Source: Pedobacter chitinilyticus | Lineage (GTDB): Bacteria > Bacteroidota > Bacteroidia > Sphingobacteriales > Sphingobacteriaceae | DNA: 64,000 nucleotides | Assembly (NCBI RefSeq): GCF_003313385.1 | Contig: NZ_QMHN01000003.1 | Coordinates: 372,001 to 436,000 of the forward strand | Direction of reading: 5' to 3' | Part shown: piece after piece, positions 18,338 to 26,465 of the stretch | How positions within the stretch are numbered: position 1 is the first letter of the stretch | Layout of the letters: the number at the start of each line of letters is the position of its first letter | Translations under genes and position numbers: made by a program | Notes under the pieces: model-generated | What the model was told of the DNA's origin: nothing | Database searches by the model: none | The model's input: only the letters and a program-made list of their open reading frames with translations

Positions 18338-19279
18338 TTACAGGTTTCCCACTAGGTTGATAGTTACCTCACTAGAGTGTGGAATGCCCATTGTTGTGCC
18401 TGGTTTGATCTGTAGCAAATTCTTCAGATAAACATCGGCAATGCCTTGGATCAGCTTCTTCCTGGCAGGCATATCTTCAGGCAAAACGCCCTCAATTCTG
18501 GTCACATATAAATTGCCTTTTACATCAACGACTACTGAAAAACGGAAACGAAAAGCTTTGTAGGATTTGTTGATTTCGATCCGATATTCGGGGTACATGT
18601 AAGCATAAGATTTTTTGGCATGTGCACTATCTGCATAGGCGAGCTTCTCCACCTTTACATTCTTGCTGTTGGGTTCAAATACCACTGGTTCAGTGGCCGC
18701 AAAAGCAGTATCAGGATTTGAAGGATACTTGTAAGTAGCAGCGGATAGTTTTTTAATAAAGGCGGTATCTAATTTTGTTGGTCTTTGTAGTTCTCCAATG
18801 GTGGTTTTAAGCACTTTTTCGATATAGTCCTTAGTGTAATAGGTACAGTTTACATCAGAAACTTCGCCTTTAGTAATTACCCTGGCATCAACCTGTAACC
18901 GTTGGAGTACAAGGCTATCTTTGGCGATCATTTTTACTCTAAAAAATTCTCTTGCAAAATTATATACCCTTCCATGGTCAAACTGCAAATAAAAAGCTTC
19001 CATGCCTCTTTTTTCAGGGCTGTATGCCAACATGGTATCTGGAGCTTTGTATTCTATAATCCAAGTTGGAACCAACATAAAACCATCTTTGTTAAAAGAC
19101 AGGCCATTGCTAAACCTTCGTTTTACTTCATAAAAACGAACGCCATCCACATCTCTAAAAGTGAGGCTTTCGGTAGGAGTATCATCTTTGGCTTTTGTTT
19201 TCTTTTCTGATTGATTGTTGCAGGCGTATAGGGTAACGGAAACTAACGTGGCAATAAAAAATGTTCGTTTAAAGCTCAT
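18338..19279 (-). CDS. lipoprotein of unknown function
   Basis: A 313-residue protein not recognised as a named family. A lipoprotein signal (FFIATLVSVTLYACNNQSEKK, Cys near residue 20) is clear. The remainder is mixed alpha/beta without membrane segments and with no obvious catalytic motif. It contains YRIEINKSYKAFRFRFSVVVDVKGNLYVTRIEG near the C-terminus, somewhat like the C-terminal TonB-type or energy-transducer fold (beta strands followed by a basic helix), but this is only an impression. It is the last gene of a three-gene minus-strand run with the NAGPA-like and retropepsin-like genes (gaps 33 and 10 bp), so it is likely co-transcribed with them. Confidence 0.75.
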   Translation of the reverse strand: MSFKRTFFIATLVSVTLYACNNQSEKKTKAKDDTPTESLTFRDVDGVRFYEVKRRFSNGLSFNKDGFMLVPTWIIEYKAPDTMLAYSPEKRGMEAFYLQFDHGRVYNFAREFFRVKMIAKDSLVLQRLQVDARVITKGEVSDVNCTYYTKDYIEKVLKTTIGELQRPTKLDTAFIKKLSAATYKYPSNPDTAFAATEPVVFEPNSKNVKVEKLAYADSAHAKKSYAYMYPEYRIEINKSYKAFRFRFSVVVDVKGNLYVTRIEGVLPEDMPARKKLIQGIADVYLKNLLQIKPGTTMGIPHSSEVTINLVGNL

Positions 19280-19312
19280 TTTGCAATTAAGGTATAAAGT
19301 AGCGGCACAAAG

Positions 19313-20179
19313 TTATGGTTTGGCTTTAATAAAAATAACGTTGGCAACCTTTCTTTCGCCTTCGTGGTCCCATTTTTTATTATCAGAAGGAAAATTTACC
19401 ACACCATTTTCGCCATAACCACTTACCCATAATGTGGTTGAACCGCCACCATCAAGGTTAATGGCGCTGCTGCAGCCCAACCATTTCATGATTTTGGTGA
19501 GCTCAAAAAGACTCATCCCAGCAGAGTTTTGCTGTCTTCCATCAACCGTAAGCATTAATACCGTGCCATCTGGTTTGATTCCGATCGCGGTACGTGGATG
19601 ACGCAATTTGTTAAATGGAACAGAATCCAATTTTTCTTTTTCGTTATTAAGAATGAGAAGTGGCCCGCTAAGCATTACATTTTGATCGGTCAAGGTATTT
19701 TCCCAAGTGTCTGAACCGTCCCATTTTTTGATATTGAGCAAATGGTTATTGATGACTACTGCCGCTCTTTGATGTAGTGCTCGAATGTTATTCTTTTCTT
19801 CCCTGTTTTGGTTAATAATGGTATCGTTTACTTTAATAAAATCAACCGAACCACCATTTTTTATATCGAAGAATGTACCGTTTACTGCCGCTTTAGCTTG
19901 ATATTTTTGAGCGAAAACAGCGGTTTTAATCAGTTCTTTTTTGTCGAAACCAATGAAAAACCCAGGGGCTTTTTTATGGTTCTTAATTTCCACAAAGCTG
20001 ACGTATTGATTGGCTGTAAACAAACTGCTATCTGCAAATTGATAGGTAAAAAGCTTGGTTTTTTTTGCAACCGAAGTTTTTTTCCATTTGGCTTTTGAAA
20101 AGCTGAGCGAATCTAGGTCTTGGGCGTAAACATTAAAGGAAATGAGCGTTAATAGTAATACACGGAAAAGAGATTTCAT
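19313..20179 (-). CDS. phosphodiester glycosidase family protein (NAGPA / DUF2233), secreted
   Basis: A 288-residue exported protein (signal peptide MKSLFRVLLLTLISFNVYA). The core is the NAGPA domain shared with the mammalian uncovering enzyme, which cleaves GlcNAc-phosphodiesters. Typical segments are AAVNGTFFDIKNGGSVDFI, RHPRTAIGIKPDGTVLML, VDGRQQNSAGMSLFELTKIM and the C-terminal signature NLDGGGSTTLWVSG. In bacteria such proteins are thought to act on cell-wall or exopolysaccharide phosphodiesters. The gene lies between an aspartic-protease-like gene (10 bp upstream) and a lipoprotein gene, probably one operon. Confidence 0.88.
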   Translation of the reverse strand: MKSLFRVLLLTLISFNVYAQDLDSLSFSKAKWKKTSVAKKTKLFTYQFADSSLFTANQYVSFVEIKNHKKAPGFFIGFDKKELIKTAVFAQKYQAKAAVNGTFFDIKNGGSVDFIKVNDTIINQNREEKNNIRALHQRAAVVINNHLLNIKKWDGSDTWENTLTDQNVMLSGPLLILNNEKEKLDSVPFNKLRHPRTAIGIKPDGTVLMLTVDGRQQNSAGMSLFELTKIMKWLGCSSAINLDGGGSTTLWVSGYGENGVVNFPSDNKKWDHEGERKVANVIFIKAKP

Positions 20180-20189
20180 CGTTGGAATT

Positions 20190-21530
20190 TTATATGCGTT
20201 TTTTAAGTTTCAATAATTTGATTAAAAAAGTCTTATCTCGCCAAATTTCAAGAATTACACTGTATCCACTCTTTGCTTTAAAGATATTGCTAATTTCGTC
20301 TATGGGATAATCGTCTATGTCTTTAAAGTTGATTGAAATGATTTGGTCTCCTTCCTTTAGGCCGACTAAGTCTGCTGGAGATCCAGGTTCAATTCGAGAG
20401 ATTAAAGTTCTGGATATTAAACTAGTTTCGGTGAGCTCAACACCTGTTATATCGGCACCAAAAGGGACGTTAATACGAGCATTTTTTTTGACATATCGAG
20501 GAATTAAAATCCCAGATGTAGAACCATCGGAGTAAAACTCGATACCAGCCATATCATGTTCAAACGGGTAGTTAAAACGAGCATTTTTTTTGATATACAT
20601 ACATAAATTGCGATAATCATAAGTAACGTTAAACCGACTAAGTAATTCAGCGCCTAAATTGGCATTTCTTTCTCTATTAGTCGTCGTGTCTATTTGATAT
20701 TTGGGATAATTGGCAAGAACATCCTTGAAAACGAATTTACCTAATTTTAACAATTCGATTCTTCCTATTCGTCCATTTATCGGACCTGTTAATCCATTCC
20801 CCAGATTAGCTTGAATAGAGAATGTTGGTAGTGGGAATGGATTTTTTATTAAAGCTTCAAGGGAAATAGCATGGCTAGCACCACAGTCTACCAAGGCTCT
20901 GAGTGTTTTGGAACCTAACCCTTCTTGCTCTATATTTACAGAAACATAAGGCTTATTATCAATTAGCTCTAACGGGATTTTCTCTCCTCTGGGTTTTATC
21001 TTCTTACCTGGCGAAATGAATTTTAGAGACTTTTCATCATAGTTGATTTTAACAACAAAGCTGTTAAAAAAATTAAACCCTATTAACCCGTAAATCCTTC
21101 TACCTACATATCCGCTTAATGAAAGTATTTCATTTTTTAGAAAAACGGTAGGAATATTTTCGCCTTCAGCCTCTCCAACGTTTACGGTAGTGGCGCCCAA
21201 AAAGGCATCAATGCCATCAAAATTTCCGTAGCCGCCAATTTTGATATTACGAACATAAGGCACTTTTAAACTTTCTTTTAAGGTAGAATCGGTAACAATC
21301 ATGGGATTTACACCAGTATCCAAAATAAAATCAAAAGGACCTTTTCCGTTAATATAAATTGGAATAATAATTAGGTTTTTAACGAGACTAAAGGTAATTG
21401 TTTGTTGTTTTCGGTTAGTTTGAAATTTGAAATCTTGTCCAATAACACTTATTGGGGTTGAAAATAAATATAGCAATACCCAAAAAGCACTAATAAAGTG
21501 AAAATGTATCTTTGGTTTGCAGCAGTTCAT
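20190..21530 (-). CDS. retropepsin-like aspartic protease with C-terminal PDZ domain
   Basis: A 446-residue exported protein with a hydrophobic N-terminus (about residues 12-31). Two pepsin-type halves are visible. The first has FILDTGVNPMIV with the DTG catalytic triplet, the second ALVDCGASHAISL with DCGAS in place of DTG(A/S). From about 383 to the end is a PDZ domain (SRIEPGSPADLVGLKEGDQI). Such single-chain retropepsin-PDZ proteins are widespread in Bacteroidota and are presumed periplasmic proteases. The segment before the PDZ is duplicated: residues from 314 (KKNARFNYPF) recur from 348 (KKNARINVPF), also visible as a 102-bp DNA repeat. It is first in the three-gene minus-strand operon. 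Confidence 0.85.
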   Translation of the reverse strand: MNCCKPKIHFHFISAFWVLLYLFSTPISVIGQDFKFQTNRKQQTITFSLVKNLIIIPIYINGKGPFDFILDTGVNPMIVTDSTLKESLKVPYVRNIKIGGYGNFDGIDAFLGATTVNVGEAEGENIPTVFLKNEILSLSGYVGRRIYGLIGFNFFNSFVVKINYDEKSLKFISPGKKIKPRGEKIPLELIDNKPYVSVNIEQEGLGSKTLRALVDCGASHAISLEALIKNPFPLPTFSIQANLGNGLTGPINGRIGRIELLKLGKFVFKDVLANYPKYQIDTTTNRERNANLGAELLSRFNVTYDYRNLCMYIKKNARFNYPFEHDMAGIEFYSDGSTSGILIPRYVKKNARINVPFGADITGVELTETSLISRTLISRIEPGSPADLVGLKEGDQIISINFKDIDDYPIDEISNIFKAKSGYSVILEIWRDKTFLIKLLKLKKRI

Positions 21531-21638
21531 AAAACTAAATTAATAAATTAGTGTACACTTGTGTAATTAGAATATTTAAAAGTAAAAATCAACCCTACTG
21601 TTTGCGCTACACCAAATAGACGAATAGCAATTTTTCTC

Positions 21639-22967
21639 ATGGATAAGATCAGCTTAAAAAAAGTAATATTTAACGGACTGTTTATCATTGTTTCCCTTGT
21701 ATATGCCTGTAAACCCAATCAGATCATTTCTAGGAAGGTATCGAAAGAGATTAGAAATTCTCCAATGCTTGGCAAGTATCAGGTGGGATTTGCTTTGTAC
21801 GATCCTAGTACAAAGCAAATGATTTTGGAAAAAGATGCAGGTAAATATTTTACGCCTGCCTCTAACACTAAATTATTTACTTTTTACGCGGGCTTAAAAA
21901 TCACACCCGATTCAATTCCTTCTTTAAGATACGTGGAGAGGGGGGATTCTTTGATTTTTTGGGGAACGGGTGATCCATCGCTTTTGCATACTCTTGTAAA
22001 GGGCACAAAGGCTATTCAGTTCTTAAAAAACACCGACAAAAAACTGTTTTTTGCCGCAGGCAGATACACTGGAAACTTTTTTGGGAATGGTTGGAGCTGG
22101 GATGATTACAACGACTATTACCAGCCAGAAATTACCGAACTTCCTTTGTTTGACAATGTGGTGCTAGTTACTTCAAAGCAGGCAGGCGAAATGAATATTT
22201 TCCCAAAAATTTTTAACTCCTGTTTTACCGCTGATAGCAGTAATAAAGCTAAAAATTTTTATGCCCAAAGGGAATTTCTCGTCAATAAATTTCATTTTCC
22301 GCCAGTAAAAACAACGGCTAATTACGAACAACAAATTCCTTTTAAAACGGGAACAAATGTAACGTTAACCCTGCTTGCAGATACCTTAAAAAAGGAAATC
22401 CAAGTGGTTAATAAGTCGCTACCTGCCAATGCCAAGACTATTTATAGCTCAAAAAGCGATGATGTATTTAGACAATTGATGTTGCCTTCAGACAATTTTG
22501 TAGCGGAGCAACTGTTACTTACTTACGCGGATCAATTGGGTTTAGAAATGAACGCTTCGAAAGTAATTGCTGCTGTACAGGAAAAGTACCTTTCCGAGCT
22601 TCCCGACAAACCAAAATGGATAGATGGCTCTGGACTCTCCAGAGGGAATTTGTTTACCCCAAGGTCTGTCATCAAGCTTTTGGATATGATTTACAAAGAA
22701 GTGAATAACCAAGAAAGACTATTTAGTATGTTGCCAGCGGGTGGAAAAACAGGTACATTAAGAAATGCATATGCCAAAACCGACAATCCTTTTGTGTTTG
22801 GAAAAACAGGTACGCTTTCTGGTGTACATAATCAAAGTGGTTATATCATCACAAAAAAAGGAAAACTGCTGTATTATTCCTTTATGAACAATAATTACGT
22901 GCAACCTACCGCCGAAGTAAGAAAGGAAATGGTTCGCATAATGACTTTTGTTCACGATAATTTTTAA
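21639..22967 (+). CDS. dacB: D-alanyl-D-alanine carboxypeptidase/endopeptidase, S13 family (PBP4/DacB-like)
   Basis: A 442-residue lipoprotein (IVSLVYAC, Cys24) of the low-molecular-mass class C penicillin-binding proteins, which trim or cut peptidoglycan cross-bridges. Active-site motifs are SNTK (S75-K78, in FTPASNTKLFTFY), SDN (LPSDNFVAEQLL) and KTG (GGKTGTLRNAY). The S13 insertion between the first two motifs is present, with YTGNFFGNGWSWDDYNDYYQPE typical of the family. Length fits S13 enzymes. Lipid anchoring places it on the periplasmic face of a membrane. It stands alone, with promoter space of 108 bp upstream. Confidence 0.93.
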   Translation: MDKISLKKVIFNGLFIIVSLVYACKPNQIISRKVSKEIRNSPMLGKYQVGFALYDPSTKQMILEKDAGKYFTPASNTKLFTFYAGLKITPDSIPSLRYVERGDSLIFWGTGDPSLLHTLVKGTKAIQFLKNTDKKLFFAAGRYTGNFFGNGWSWDDYNDYYQPEITELPLFDNVVLVTSKQAGEMNIFPKIFNSCFTADSSNKAKNFYAQREFLVNKFHFPPVKTTANYEQQIPFKTGTNVTLTLLADTLKKEIQVVNKSLPANAKTIYSSKSDDVFRQLMLPSDNFVAEQLLLTYADQLGLEMNASKVIAAVQEKYLSELPDKPKWIDGSGLSRGNLFTPRSVIKLLDMIYKEVNNQERLFSMLPAGGKTGTLRNAYAKTDNPFVFGKTGTLSGVHNQSGYIITKKGKLLYYSFMNNNYVQPTAEVRKEMVRIMTFVHDNF

Positions 22968-23141
22968 TGTATTGCCGTTTTTTGCAGCAAAAACTGGACT
23001 TTTGTTTGCTTTTGATGGGTTTGATTGATCTTTGGTGCGGGTTGTTGCGTTTTTGAAGAAAATTTTTTAATATTACGCTAGCTTTTAAGCCGTTGTAATT
23101 TAGCGCTCCTTTAAAAACAACCAACCAAAACCAAACCAACA

Positions 23142-24161
23142 ATGAAAAAACAATTACTCTGTTTATTGGGCGCAACGCTATTTTTTGCTGCGTGTAAGAA
23201 AGATGATTCTCCTGCTCCTGTAGATGATACTTATGTGCCAGACAATAGCTTTAAAATTGTGGCCTATATGCCAAGTTATAGAGATCCTGCGACGGTTGCA
23301 GACCAGAAGTACAAAATGATTACGCATCTTTTTTATGCATTTTTAAATCCAACCACAAATGCAGACGGTTCTTTGCAGCCGTTAGCACAACAAGGTAGGT
23401 TTGCGACCGTTAAAGCTAAGGCAAAAGCAAATAAAGTAAAGTTTGGGATTTCAATTGGTCCTGGTACCGGAGTTACTGAAGACACCTATTTAACCATTGC
23501 TAAATCGGCTACGGCGAGAGGGAATTTTGTAAAAAATATTGTCGCTTTTGCTAAAAACAATGACCTTGACGGCGTAGATATGGATTGGGAATATCCAAGA
23601 AATAGCAATGGCGGGTCCGAAGCATTTCATGCGCTGATGCAAGAACTTTCTACTGAACTGCATAAAATTGGAAAATTCCTCAGTGCAGCGGTAACACCTG
23701 CGGTTTACCAGTCTACAAACAGAGATGCTATTTTGCAAAGTACTTATCAATACATTGATTTTTTAAATATCATGCAGTATGATGGTGCAAATTATGATAG
23801 TGCCGAACCATTAAATCATGCTTCTTATAAAATGAGTGTAGCCAGCTTAGATTATTGGCTGGGAAACAGAGGCTTGCCGAAAGTTAAGGCAGTAGTAGGA
23901 ATGCCGTTATATGGGAAAAGTGCTGGAGGCAGTTCTATTGGTTACAGAGATATTGAAGCTTCTGGAGCGAATGTAAATTTAAATGTGGCTACCGTGAGCG
24001 GTGTGCAATATGGTTATAATGGCATTGCCACTATTCAGCAAAAAACACAGTTGGCAAAAGATAGGGCTAACGGAATCATGTTTTGGGAGTTTTCGCACGA
24101 TAGCAACAACGATAATTCGTTAATTAAAGCCGCAAATGATAAATTAGGGCGAGCTTACTAA
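23142..24161 (+). CDS. glycoside hydrolase family 18 (chitinase-like) lipoprotein
   Basis: A 339-residue lipoprotein (LLGATLFFAACKKDD, Cys18). The GH18 TIM barrel signature DGVDMDWEYP is complete at residues 143-152, with E150 as the catalytic acid and D146/D148 supporting substrate-assisted catalysis. Other strands match the family: KIVAYMPSYRD at the N-terminus, ITHLFYAFLN, FLNIMQYDGANY and GIMFWEFSHD at the C-terminus. It could hydrolyse chitin or GlcNAc-containing glycans such as peptidoglycan or N-glycans (endo-beta-GlcNAc-ase type); sequence alone does not decide. The stop codon is one base from the next ATG, so it is translationally linked to the PLP enzyme. Confidence 0.92.
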   Translation: MKKQLLCLLGATLFFAACKKDDSPAPVDDTYVPDNSFKIVAYMPSYRDPATVADQKYKMITHLFYAFLNPTTNADGSLQPLAQQGRFATVKAKAKANKVKFGISIGPGTGVTEDTYLTIAKSATARGNFVKNIVAFAKNNDLDGVDMDWEYPRNSNGGSEAFHALMQELSTELHKIGKFLSAAVTPAVYQSTNRDAILQSTYQYIDFLNIMQYDGANYDSAEPLNHASYKMSVASLDYWLGNRGLPKVKAVVGMPLYGKSAGGSSIGYRDIEASGANVNLNVATVSGVQYGYNGIATIQQKTQLAKDRANGIMFWEFSHDSNNDNSLIKAANDKLGRAY

Positions 24162-24162
24162 A

Positions 24163-25218
24163 ATGAGTACCCAAGAGCATTTTAATCATTTAAATCAAAA
24201 ATTATCCGCAACAATAGCTGTTAGTGGCAACGAGTATCTATATTTTGGGGGAACCGCTTATTTGGGCATTCCACAAAATAAGGATTTCATTAGCTTGTAT
24301 ATCGAGGGTATAGAGCGCTATGGGCTCAACAATGGAACCAGTAGGGGCAATAATGTCCAGCTGGGGATATACGATGAAGCCGAAGCTTTTATCGCGCAAA
24401 AATATGGCGCTGAAGCCGCACTCATCAGTTCTAGCGGATACCTGTCCGCAAAGCTTGTGGTGCAGCATTACGCTACTTATGGGAACATAAGGTATGCACC
24501 TAATAGCCACCCAGCACTTTGGCTAAAAGGAGATCCGAAAAATAACCTTGCGTTTGAAGATTGGAGCAAACAAATTGTAGAAGAAATCAATTCCAGCGAA
24601 GCTGAAAAATGGGTTTTGTTAAGCAATTCGATGAATAATCTTTATCCCGAAATTTATGATTTTGGATTCTTACAAGAGATCAGCCCTGCTAAGAAGATTG
24701 TTTTAATTGTTGACGATTCGCATGGTATTGGGATCCTAAATGCAGGTATAGGCGCTTTGCCAAACGTTCCAAAGCTTGAACAGATTGAAGTGATTGTTGT
24801 GGCTTCCATGGCAAAGGCACTTGGATTGGATGCGGGACTTGTTTTGGGGTCTAAACAGGCCATTCAACAATTGAAGCAAAGCGACGAGTTTTATGGCGCT
24901 TCGCCCCCTGCCGCCGCAGGCCTATATGCTTTTATCAATGCCAATGATATTTACCACAAAGCCTATCAAAAACTTCAGGATAACGTAAAAAAAACGACCT
25001 CATTATTGCAGGAGAGCACTACATGGCACTATGTAGATGGGTTCCCTGTATTTTTATGCAAACAAGAAGGCGTAGCACAACAATTATTGGAAGAAAAAAT
25101 TCTAATTTCGTCTTTCCCATATCCTGATAGAAATGGAAAGATTTTAAATCGTATCGTGCTTTCTAGTTGGCACAGCGAGGCTGATATTTCAAAATTGGTT
25201 TCAGCCCTTAAGATTTAG
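24163..25218 (+). CDS. aminotransferase class I/II of the AONS/KBL (alpha-oxoamine synthase) type
   Basis: A 351-residue PLP enzyme. The pattern is that of 8-amino-7-oxononanoate synthase and 2-amino-3-ketobutyrate CoA ligase: GLNNGTSRGNNVQLGIYDEAE, ALISSSGYLSAKLVVQ, IVDDSHGIGILN with the cofactor Asp and His, and VASMAKALGLDAGLVLGS with the Schiff-base Lys at K218. It is somewhat shorter than BioF (about 385). No other biotin genes are nearby, so bioF is not assigned; it may condense an amino acid with an acyl-CoA for another product. The ATG is one base after the GH18 stop, and a SixA-like phosphatase gene follows 35 bp downstream. Confidence 0.82.
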   Translation: MSTQEHFNHLNQKLSATIAVSGNEYLYFGGTAYLGIPQNKDFISLYIEGIERYGLNNGTSRGNNVQLGIYDEAEAFIAQKYGAEAALISSSGYLSAKLVVQHYATYGNIRYAPNSHPALWLKGDPKNNLAFEDWSKQIVEEINSSEAEKWVLLSNSMNNLYPEIYDFGFLQEISPAKKIVLIVDDSHGIGILNAGIGALPNVPKLEQIEVIVVASMAKALGLDAGLVLGSKQAIQQLKQSDEFYGASPPAAAGLYAFINANDIYHKAYQKLQDNVKKTTSLLQESTTWHYVDGFPVFLCKQEGVAQQLLEEKILISSFPYPDRNGKILNRIVLSSWHSEADISKLVSALKI

Positions 25219-25253
25219 GTTCTGGAAGTTTTTAGGTTTTAAAAGAATTGAAG

Positions 25254-25775
25254 ATGAAAAAATTGATACTTGCATTGGTTTTAGTGTTAGGCTTACAACA
25301 AATAAGCCTTGCTCAAAAAACGCTAAAAGTTTGGATTGTTAGGCATGCTGAAAAAGATACCTCAGATCCAAAAGACAAAGATCCAGATCTGTCTAATGCT
25401 GGTGCCCAACGTGCAGAAGATTTGAAAAAAGAGCTTAAAAGTCAACGATTGGACAGTATTTTTTCTACGGATTATAAACGAACCAAACTTACGGGTTTTC
25501 CGTTAGCAGATATTACTGGAATCAGCATCCAAACTTACGACCCTTCAAAAGGTGCACAGCTGGTAAAGTCGTTAAAAACCAATGCTGCTGGAAAGAAGAT
25601 ACTGATTGTAGGGCATTCTAATACCATTTTGGAGTTGATCGAAGCATTTGGCGCTAAACGTCCTGTTCCTACCATTGTGGATGAAGAATACGATTACCTG
25701 TTTTCTTTAACCATTAAAGGAGACAAGGTGGAAGTAAAAACGGACAAATACGGATCCAAAAGCAAGGTGGAATAA
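25254..25775 (+). CDS. exported histidine phosphatase (SixA-like, phosphoglycerate mutase branch)
   Basis: A 173-residue protein. The ATG at 25254 is preferred to an in-frame TTG at 25248 because it starts the signal peptide MKKLILALVLVLGLQQISLAQ. The catalytic RHG-type motif is IVRHAEKD (H31), and the second conserved His is in LIVGHSNTILELIEAFG. Such secreted histidine phosphatases remove phosphate from small molecules or proteins; the substrate is unknown. It is co-directional with the GH18 and PLP genes. Its stop touches that of the convergent dipeptidase gene. Confidence 0.85.
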   Translation: MKKLILALVLVLGLQQISLAQKTLKVWIVRHAEKDTSDPKDKDPDLSNAGAQRAEDLKKELKSQRLDSIFSTDYKRTKLTGFPLADITGISIQTYDPSKGAQLVKSLKTNAAGKKILIVGHSNTILELIEAFGAKRPVPTIVDEEYDYLFSLTIKGDKVEVKTDKYGSKSKVE

Positions 25776-26462
25776 CTACAGTTTTTCAAAGGGAATATCC
25801 ATCAGGTCGTAATCCTGCCACCCAATAAAATCAAAATGCCACCATTCATTATAAATCACCTTAAAGCCGTGTGCCTGCATGGTATTGATTAAAAAGTCAC
25901 GGTTCTTGATGATATGCGCAGGCAAATTGCTGTAGTGAGGCGCAGCAGCTTCCTCGAAACTATCATATGGGGTCGGCATAGGTACATCTTTACCCGTCTT
26001 TAAGTCAATAATACTCAAATCAACTGCACAGCCTCTATTATGTTTTGAACCTTTGGCAGGATTTGCCACAAAGTTTTTATCGGTAGCTTTTTCGTAAAAC
26101 GATACCGTTACAGCATATGGGCGGTAGCCGTCATAAATCTTAAGTCCGTAACCTTTTTTCTTTAATTCGGCCTGTATCAGCTTTAGTTTTTCGACCACAG
26201 GCTTACGTGCAAAAGCCCTGGCCTGTTTATACATTACTTGGCCCATAAAGTTGTTTTTGGTCGCATAGCGGATTTCTAACACCACAGAAGGGATGGCCTT
26301 TTTAATCTCAATCAATGCTAAATTCGGATTTTTTGCCACTTCAGCTTGGTAGGCTTTAAAATCGTTGATGACCTTAAGCCCATACTTGTTTTGTGCATTA
26401 TTTTGCGCACAGGCGCTTAAGCTAAGCGTAAAAAGCAGCAAGAGAAACAGGTTTTTTTTCAT
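25776..26462 (-). CDS. D-alanyl-D-alanine dipeptidase, M15D (VanX/DdpX-like) lipoprotein
   Basis: A 228-residue zinc dipeptidase that splits D-Ala-D-Ala, anchored as a lipoprotein (LLFTLSLSACAQ). The M15 zinc motif SKHNRGCAVDL (SxHxxGxAxD form) and the downstream EWWHFDF (ExxH) give the full metal and catalytic set, and YDGYRPYAVTVSF carries the conserved Arg. Family length fits (about 200 residues mature). Outside glycopeptide resistance clusters this enzyme salvages D-Ala-D-Ala from wall turnover, consistent with the neighbouring alanine dehydrogenase 3 bp upstream on the same strand. There are no vanHA-type genes here, so resistance is not implied. Confidence 0.9.
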   Translation of the reverse strand: MKKNLFLLLLFTLSLSACAQNNAQNKYGLKVINDFKAYQAEVAKNPNLALIEIKKAIPSVVLEIRYATKNNFMGQVMYKQARAFARKPVVEKLKLIQAELKKKGYGLKIYDGYRPYAVTVSFYEKATDKNFVANPAKGSKHNRGCAVDLSIIDLKTGKDVPMPTPYDSFEEAAAPHYSNLPAHIIKNRDFLINTMQAHGFKVIYNEWWHFDFIGWQDYDLMDIPFEKL

Positions 26463-26465
26463 CGC

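Noticed and set aside
21550..21566. AGTGTACACT / TACACTTGTGTA operator-like palindromes before dacB
   Set aside because: Arms are short (5 bp around a 2-bp centre) and do not extend; chance occurrence in AT-rich spacer is likely.
24163..25218. Biotin synthesis gene bioF
   Set aside because: The fold fits but the protein is short and no other bio gene is near, so the specific name is not supported.
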